From contig JAHEXN010000074.1 of assembly GCA_023252095.1 (NCBI GenBank), positions 1 through 12,113 of the forward strand: a DNA stretch of 12,113 bases, read 5' to 3'. The notes under the pieces are model-generated. The model was not told where the DNA came from, searched no databases, and saw only the letters and a list, made by a program, of their open reading frames with translations. Below are positions 9,176 through 12,113 of this stretch, piece after piece; the stretch's first letter is position 1, and every line of letters starts with the position of its first letter. A program made the position numbers and the translations under genes. The DNA is from Actinomycetes bacterium (GTDB taxonomy: Bacteria > Actinomycetota > Actinomycetes > Propionibacteriales > Nocardioidaceae).

Positions 9176-9208
9176 TTGACGGCCGTACTTGCTTTTTGCA
9201 AGTATCAT
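9176..9208 (+). promoter_or_regulatory. Promoter of the VOC-hxlR pair
   Basis: TTGACG (9176-9181) is a good -35 box. Candidate -10 boxes are AAGTAT (9200-9205, 18-bp spacer) and the better hexamer TATCAT (9203-9208, 21-bp spacer). This is the most A+T-rich patch in the neighbourhood. A palindrome fills the spacer, so a bound dimer would block polymerase. Unlike ndh and eat, transcription from here would leave a leader of about 35-40 nt carrying a proper ribosome site, AGGAG at 9239-9243, seven bases before the ATG at 9251. Confidence 0.6.
9186..9204. promoter_or_regulatory. Palindromic operator, probably for the HxlR regulator
   Basis: TACTTGC-TTTTT-GCAAGTA is a perfect inverted repeat with 7-bp arms and a 5-bp spacer (19 bp in all), lying between the -35 and -10 elements of the VOC-hxlR promoter. 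TAC...GTA dyads of this kind are bound by HxlR/YodB-family winged-helix dimers, and an HxlR gene is the second gene of the transcript. Autorepression is the simplest model. That HxlR binds here is inferred from position and symmetry. Confidence 0.7.
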
Positions 9209-9250
9209 TCTCAGCGGCACTAGGGCCGCCTCTCACGCAGGAGCAGCACC

Positions 9251-9688
9251 ATGGGCCTCAAGATCTTCGTCAACCTCCCCGCTCACGACCTCGAGGCCAC
9301 CAAGGCCTTCTACACCGCGCTCGGCGCCACCATCAATCCGGACTTCACCGACGACAACGCCGCGTGCGTCGTCTGGAACGACGACATCTACTTCATGGTG
9401 CTCAAACCCGAGTTCATGGCGACGTTCACGACCAAGCCGATCGCCGACCCGCGCGAGAGCGCCCAGGTCGCCGTCGCGCTGATGCTCGACTCTCGCGAGG
9501 AGGTCGACGCCAAGGCCGACCTCGCCGTCGCCAACGGCGGTGCCGCACCGCGCGACCCGGAGGACTACGGCTTCATGTACCAGCGCAGCTGCGAGGACCC
9601 GAGCGGCAACATCCTCGAGTTCGGCTGGATGGACCCGCGGGCGGCCGAGGTCGGTCCCGAGGCGTACCTGGCCGAGCAGGGGGCCTGA
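9251..9688 (+). CDS. VOC-superfamily (glyoxalase/bleomycin-resistance-like) protein
   Basis: A 145-aa single-module vicinal-oxygen-chelate protein of the lactoylglutathione-lyase-like group. It has the N-terminal beta-alpha element KIFVNLPAHDLEATKAFYTALG (4-25), NPDFTDDNAACVVW (29-42), a YFMVLKPEF strand (47-55), SREEVDAKADLAVANGG (81-97) and the closing DPSGNILEFGWMDP (116-129), in which Glu123 sits at the usual C-terminal metal-ligand position. Members act as metal-dependent enzymes or as binding proteins for small toxic compounds. The substrate cannot be read from the sequence. It starts at ATG 9251 with AGGAG seven bases upstream, under a palindromic operator, and is followed after 6 nt by an HxlR regulator. 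That arrangement suggests an inducible response to an electrophile or xenobiotic, but this is inference. Confidence 0.9.
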   Translation: MGLKIFVNLPAHDLEATKAFYTALGATINPDFTDDNAACVVWNDDIYFMVLKPEFMATFTTKPIADPRESAQVAVALMLDSREEVDAKADLAVANGGAAPRDPEDYGFMYQRSCEDPSGNILEFGWMDPRAAEVGPEAYLAEQGA

Positions 9689-9694
9689 CGCCAG

Positions 9695-10408
9695 GTGGGG
9701 GCGCGGAGCTACGGCCAGTACTGCGGGGTCGTCACGGCCCTCGAGCAGGTCGGCGAACGGTGGGCGCTGCTCATCGTGCGTGACCTGCTCGTCGGACCGC
9801 GCCGCTACGGCGACCTCAAGAACGGCCTGCCGCGCATCCCCACCAACATCCTCAGCAAGCGGCTCCGTGAGCTGCAGGACGCGGGCGTCGTGCGGCGCGT
9901 GCCGCTCGCGCACCGGGGGCTCGTCTACGAGCTCACCGACCGGGGCCGGGCGCTCGAGCCGCTGATGCTCGCGCTCGGGGAGTGGGGCTTCGGTGCCATG
10001 GGCGACCCGGATCCCGACGACATCGTCACGCTGGACTCGATGACGATGGCGTTCCGGACGTCGTTCCGCCCGGGGGTGGCTGCCGAGCTGCCGGACACAC
10101 GGTACGAGGTTCACATCGGGCCGGTCGCCCTCAACCTGGCCGTCGACGGCGGCTCGCTTCGGGTCCGCCCGGTCGCGGGAGGGCCGCTCGTGCGGGGCGT
10201 CGACGGCGACCTCGCGGAGGAGGCGGACGCCGACCTCGTGCTCGTGTGCGGCCCTGGAATCCGTGAGCTCATCGCGGGCCGCGTCACGGGTGCCGAGGCG
10301 ATCGAGGCCGAGCTCGTCTCGGTCCAGGCCGGCGACCCCGCGCTGCTCGACCGCTTCGCCCAGACGTTCCACGTGGACAGCGCGCCGGCCCCCGCGACCG
10401 GTGGTTGA
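9695..10408 (+). CDS. HxlR-family regulator with C-terminal SCP2-like domain
   Basis: Dimeric winged-helix transcription factor. Residues about 7-100 form the HxlR domain: YGQYCGVVTALEQVGERWALLIVRDLL (7-33), GPRRYGDLKNGLPRIPTNILSKRLREL (35-60) as the recognition region, and GLVYELTDRGRAL (75-87) as the wing. Cys10 is at the position of the conserved N-terminal cysteine that senses electrophiles or oxidants in relatives such as YodB and HypR. The remaining 130 residues are not found in ordinary HxlR proteins of about 110-140 aa. DADLVLVCGPGIRELIAGRV (178-197) followed by GDPALLDRFAQTF (213-225) resembles an SCP2/sterol-carrier-like fold, which may bind a hydrophobic ligand. The start is a GTG six bases after the VOC stop, so translation is probably coupled. 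The last codons and stop lie inside a dispersed repeat. Confidence 0.9.
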   Translation: MGARSYGQYCGVVTALEQVGERWALLIVRDLLVGPRRYGDLKNGLPRIPTNILSKRLRELQDAGVVRRVPLAHRGLVYELTDRGRALEPLMLALGEWGFGAMGDPDPDDIVTLDSMTMAFRTSFRPGVAAELPDTRYEVHIGPVALNLAVDGGSLRVRPVAGGPLVRGVDGDLAEEADADLVLVCGPGIRELIAGRVTGAEAIEAELVSVQAGDPALLDRFAQTFHVDSAPAPATGG

Positions 10409-10444
10409 GGTGCGAACGCCCGCCAGGGCGTGAGCCTCGAAACC
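10397..10444 (-). repeat. 48-bp foldable repeat, copy 1 (inverted)
   Basis: Read on the minus strand this copy runs from GGTTTCGAGGCTC to TCGCACCTCAACCACCGGT. Both arms are identical to those of copies 2 and 3. The central 16 bp, ACGCCC-TGGC-GGGCGT, is a perfect 6-bp-stem hairpin but differs in sequence from the other copies. The outer end of the element provides the last codons and TGA stop of the hxlR gene. It resembles the REP-like intergenic elements common in Nocardioides-type genomes. Confidence 0.9.
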
Positions 10445-10471
10445 TCGTGCAAGAGACCCGAACCCGACCAG

Positions 10472-10519
10472 GGTTTCGAGGCTCGCGCGCCAGAGCGCAC
10501 TCGCACCTCAACCACCGGT
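10472..10519 (+). repeat. 48-bp foldable repeat, copy 2 (direct)
   Basis: Starts GGTTTCGAGGCTC and ends TCGCACCTCAACCACCGGT. It differs from copy 3 at two positions, both in the central segment. The 5' GGTT and GAGG pair with the 3' AACC and CCTC around a central GCGC-CAGA-GCGC stem-loop, so a single-stranded copy would fold along most of its length. Copy 1 lies 27 bp upstream in the opposite orientation. Confidence 0.9.
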
Positions 10520-10529
10520 TGTGCTGCTG

Positions 10530-10577
10530 GGTTTCGAGGCTCGTGCGCCAGAGCGCTCTCGCACCTCAACCACCGGT
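10530..10577 (+). repeat. 48-bp foldable repeat, copy 3 (direct)
   Basis: Same orientation as copy 2 and 10 bp downstream of it, with identical 13-bp and 19-bp arms. The centre keeps the GCGC-CAGA-GCGC stem-loop and contains the 10-bp palindrome AGAGCGCTCT. The terminal ACCACCGGT runs directly into the left direct repeat of the adjoining cassette. Confidence 0.9.
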
Positions 10578-10686
10578 GGTGACCACGTGCCGAGCGGAGC
10601 GAGGCTGAGCCGCCCGTGGCTCGCTCTAGCGAGCCACGGAAGTGAGCGCGAGGAACGAGCGCGCCGGCTCACCACCGGGTGGTGAC
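10569..10686. repeat. Cassette flanked by near-identical 15/16-bp direct repeats
   Basis: ACCACCGGTGGTGAC at 10569-10583 recurs as ACCACCGGGTGGTGAC at 10671-10686, with one extra G. Between them lie 87 bp containing the inverted arms TGAGCCG (10606-10612) and CGGCTCA (10665-10671), which enclose a perfect 26-bp hairpin. The right repeat is itself part of the perfect palindrome TCACCACC-G-GGTGGTGA (10669-10685). The form suggests a small non-autonomous element or a compound repeat. There is no coding capacity. Confidence 0.6.
10614..10639. repeat. Perfect inverted repeat with 12-bp arms (possible bidirectional terminator)
   Basis: CCGTGGCTCGCT-CT-AGCGAGCCACGG is perfectly self-complementary apart from two central bases. 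As RNA it would form a very G+C-rich stem of about 11 bp with a TCTA loop. It lies between the convergent hxlR and rnhA genes, about 205 bp after the hxlR stop and 70 bp after the rnhA stop, where a two-way terminator would be useful. No T-tract follows on either strand, so a classical intrinsic terminator is not shown. Confidence 0.6.
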
Positions 10687-10709
10687 GGCCCGGCGTGGTT
10701 GCTCCTCCC

Positions 10710-11159
10710 TCAGAGCAACGTGCGGGCGGCGGCGCTGGCGAGCTTGTCGGCGATCTCGTTGTCGCGGTCGCCCGCGTGGCCCTTGACCCAGTGCCACGTG
10801 ACGTCGTGTCGCTCGCAGGCCGCGACGAGCTCGCGCCAGAGGTCGGCGTTCTTGACCGGCTGCTTGGCTGACGTGCGCCAGCCGTTGCGCTGCCAGTTCG
10901 CGACCCAGCTCATGATCCCGTTGCGCACATACGTCGAGTCGGTGCGCAGGTCGACGCGCGACGGCTGCTTGAGCGCCTCGAGCGCGCGGATCGCCGCCGT
11001 CAGCTCCATGCGGTTGTTGGTCGTGTCGGGCTCGGCACCCGAGAGCTCCTTCTCGTGCTGGCCCGCGCGCAGGATCGCGCCCCAGCCACCGGGTCCGGGG
11101 TTGCCGAGGCAGGCGCCGTCGGTCGAGATCTCGATCCGGGGGCGTTCGTCGGCGGTCAT
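10710..11159 (-). CDS. rnhA: Ribonuclease HI
   Basis: Cuts the RNA strand of RNA-DNA hybrids such as R-loops and replication primers, in the cytosol. The 149-aa product is the standard single-domain length. The catalytic carboxylates are all present: Asp14 in STDGACLGNPGPGGWG (12-27), Glu52 in NNRMELTAA (48-56), Asp74 in RTDSTYV (72-78) and Asp138 in NEIAD (134-138), along with the catalytic-loop His128 in WVKGHAGD (124-131). The basic, Trp-rich handle region of E. coli-type enzymes is represented by SWVANWQRNGWRT (84-96). There is no hybrid-binding domain and no C-terminal phosphatase fusion of the kind seen in some actinobacterial RNase H proteins. Its ATG overlaps the stop of the upstream thioesterase gene (ATGA, 11156-11159), so it is the second gene of a coupled pair. 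Confidence 0.96.
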   Translation of the reverse strand: MTADERPRIEISTDGACLGNPGPGGWGAILRAGQHEKELSGAEPDTTNNRMELTAAIRALEALKQPSRVDLRTDSTYVRNGIMSWVANWQRNGWRTSAKQPVKNADLWRELVAACERHDVTWHWVKGHAGDRDNEIADKLASAAARTLL

Positions 11160-11653
11160 CGACGGATGCCCAGCGCGCCGCTGATCGGCAGCCGCACCTC
11201 GGCGCTAGCGGCCAGCGCTGCGTCGATCTGGGCCGCGACGTCGTCCGGGAAGGAAACGGGGCGCCGGGTCTCGAAGTCGACGTGCACCAGCAGCGACTCG
11301 GTGACGCAGGCGATCTGACCACGGGTCGTGTTGAGGATCGCCGACGCGAGGTGCAGGGCCTTGCCGCCTCGTCCGACGGCACGAGCGACCATCGACAGGT
11401 GGTCGCCCTCGTGCGACTCGGCAAGGAAGCGCAGGTGCTGCTCGGCGGTGAACGTCGTCATCCCGCGGTCGGCGATGTACCCGTCGGGCATGCCGAGACT
11501 CGTCTCGTTGAGCGACCACATCGACCGACTGCCGAACGCGTAGTAGTGGTTGATGTTCATGTGACCGTTGAGGTCCAGGTGCTCGGGGCCGACGACCTCC
11601 GTCGTGGTCGGATCGAGCGAGGCCAGCTGGTCGTAGGTCGCGAAGTCACTCAC
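11156..11653 (-). CDS. Hotdog-fold acyl-CoA thioesterase (4HBT-like)
   Basis: A 165-aa single hotdog domain of the 4-hydroxybenzoyl-CoA thioesterase/YbgC-FcbC type, expected to hydrolyse an acyl-CoA thioester in the cytosol as a dimer or tetramer. The diagnostic segment is HLDLNGHMNINHYY (25-38), where Asp27 takes the place of the usual catalytic Asp before the NGHMNN-like turn. It is followed by a FTAEQHLRFLAES strand (68-80), GDHLSMVARAVGRGGKALHLASAIL (83-107) and ACVTESLLVHVDFETRRPVSFP (115-136), the last being typical of this group. The acyl substrate cannot be told. The start is the GTG at 11653, chosen because it follows a TAGCGT -10 box by exactly six bases. It overlaps rnhA by 4 nt. 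The functional link between the two is unclear and may be only positional. Confidence 0.88.
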   Translation of the reverse strand: MSDFATYDQLASLDPTTTEVVGPEHLDLNGHMNINHYYAFGSRSMWSLNETSLGMPDGYIADRGMTTFTAEQHLRFLAESHEGDHLSMVARAVGRGGKALHLASAILNTTRGQIACVTESLLVHVDFETRRPVSFPDDVAAQIDAALAASAEVRLPISGALGIRR

Positions 11654-11665
11654 CCCTGCACGCTA
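11654..11665 (-). promoter_or_regulatory. Probable leaderless promoter of the thioesterase-rnhA pair (-10 TAGCGT)
   Basis: On the minus strand TAGCGT (11665-11660) is followed by six bases, GCAGGG, and the GTG start at 11653. Hexamer and spacing are identical to those at the ethanolamine operon. It sits in the 20-bp gap after the coiled-coil gene, so the thioesterase can be transcribed independently of it. No convincing -35 box is seen. Confidence 0.6.
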
Positions 11666-11673
11666 CCGGCGCC

Positions 11674-12113
11674 TCAGGCAGGTGGCGGTGCGGGCCTGCC
11701 CTGCGTCGGGCCTGCCCCGTCGACGGGCGGCGCAGTGGGTGGGTCCGCCGGATCGGTCGACACCGGAGGTCCGGCGGGAGGGGCGGGATCGACCGGCGGG
11801 GGAGGCGTGACGGCGGGCTCGGTCAGCGGCGGCCCGTCGGTCAGCGACCCGGCGTCCGGGTCGAGGCGGTCGGCCTCGGCGAGCCGGTCCTCGGCGACTC
11901 CCGCGGTCTCGGCCGCCTCGTTCTCGAGGTCGACGGCGTGGGACTCGAGCCGCTCGGCCTCCAGGCGCGCCTGCTCGGCGTCGGCGCGGGCGGCGGCGGC
12001 TCCGGCCTCGGTCTGACGGGCGGCGACAGTGGCCTCGTGGGCCTCGTCGCGCAGCTGGGCAGCCTGCTGGCGGCGGCGGTCCTCGTCGCGCCTGCGGCGG
12101 CGGTCGGCTCCCG
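11674..12113 (-). CDS. Coiled-coil protein with Pro-rich C-terminus (5' end outside window)
   Basis: The minus-strand frame ending in TGA at 11674-11676 is open to the window edge, giving the last 145 residues. The first 85 or so form one long Ala/Glu/Arg helix: an Arg-rich run, then repeated ARADAEQARLEAERLE-like units and LENEAAETAGVAEDRLAEADRLDPD, a strong coiled-coil candidate. The last 50 residues are disordered Pro/Ala/Gly/Asp-rich (PPPPVDPAPPAGPP, then PPVDGAGP). There is no transmembrane segment or lipobox in the visible part. This layout recalls uncharacterised actinobacterial coiled-coil proteins ending in ADRLDPD plus a Pro-rich tail. I can assign no function. It precedes the thioesterase gene by 20 bp on the same strand. 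The plus-strand open frame over the same DNA is Ser/Arg-biased and is a shadow. Confidence 0.75.
   Translation of the reverse strand, partial: GADRRRRRDEDRRRQQAAQLRDEAHEATVAARQTEAGAAAARADAEQARLEAERLESHAVDLENEAAETAGVAEDRLAEADRLDPDAGSLTDGPPLTEPAVTPPPPVDPAPPAGPPVSTDPADPPTAPPVDGAGPTQGRPAPPPA

Larger units (their letters stand above)
10409..10709. other. Non-coding repeat island between convergent hxlR and rnhA
   Basis: This 301-bp gap is the largest in the window. It holds most of copy 1 and all of copies 2 and 3 of the 48-bp repeat, then the 87-bp cassette with its direct and inverted repeats. Only about 25 bp next to rnhA look unstructured. The short open frames crossing it (for example 10405-10608) only translate the repeats, are not credible genes, and have no ribosome sites. 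I see no tRNA or other classical RNA gene. Confidence 0.75.

Noticed and set aside
9152..9220. N-terminal extension of the metal-receptor gene to the ATG at 9220
   Set aside because: It would place coding sequence over the VOC promoter and palindrome, adds no signal peptide, and does not look like the family.
9214..9229. GCGGC-ACTAGG-GCCGC hairpin in the VOC leader as a regulatory RNA element
   Set aside because: A 5-bp stem alone is weak evidence, and there is no resemblance to a known riboswitch or attenuator.
10397..10577. CRISPR array
   Set aside because: The three repeats are in mixed orientation with spacers of 27 and 10 bp, and there are no cas genes. The structure fits REP-like elements.
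11282..12016. 244-codon plus-strand open frame over the thioesterase and coiled-coil genes
   Set aside because: Its Ser/Gly/Arg-rich product is a shadow of two minus-strand genes. The minus-strand thioesterase has clear family motifs.

Overview
The DNA is very G+C-rich, with G or C at nearly every third codon position, GTG as well as ATG starts, and several start codons placed directly after a TAGnnT-type -10 box with no Shine-Dalgarno sequence. Together with the gene content (type II NADH dehydrogenase, compact eat-eutBC operon, HxlR-SCP2 regulator, actinobacterial-style repeats) this points to a high-GC actinomycete, probably Nocardioidaceae-like. The genus assignment is an inference.

Layout. 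(1) 1-2091, plus strand: the 3' four-fifths of clpB, a disaggregase. (2) 2156-3343: an unrecognised membrane protein made of two similar four-helix halves joined by a Pro/His-rich linker. (3) 3353-4717: ndh, type II NADH dehydrogenase, with a -10 box that overlaps the previous stop codon. (4) 4804-8392: a tightly coupled ethanolamine operon, permease-eutB-eutC, with 4-nt stop/start overlaps. It imports ethanolamine and cleaves it with the B12-dependent lyase to acetaldehyde and ammonia. No microcompartment, reactivase (eutA) or aldehyde dehydrogenase gene is visible here. (5) 8399-9151, minus: a BtuF-like helical-backbone metal receptor without a signal peptide, convergent with eutC. (6) 9152-10408: a divergent promoter region with a perfect palindrome, then a VOC-family protein and an HxlR regulator carrying an SCP2-like C-terminal domain, probably an autoregulated pair. 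(7) 10409-10709: a non-coding island with three copies of a 48-bp foldable repeat and a second cassette with a perfect 12-bp-arm inverted repeat. (8) 10710-12113, minus: a partial coiled-coil/proline-rich protein, a hotdog thioesterase and rnhA. The last two overlap by 4 nt and are probably transcribed from a leaderless promoter.

Most of the window is ordinary chromosomal housekeeping and catabolic sequence, and I found no clear new defence or mobile system. The most interesting items are the repeat island, the HxlR-type operator, the repeated leaderless promoter architecture, the internally duplicated membrane protein, and the signal-less BtuF-like protein beside a B12-dependent operon.
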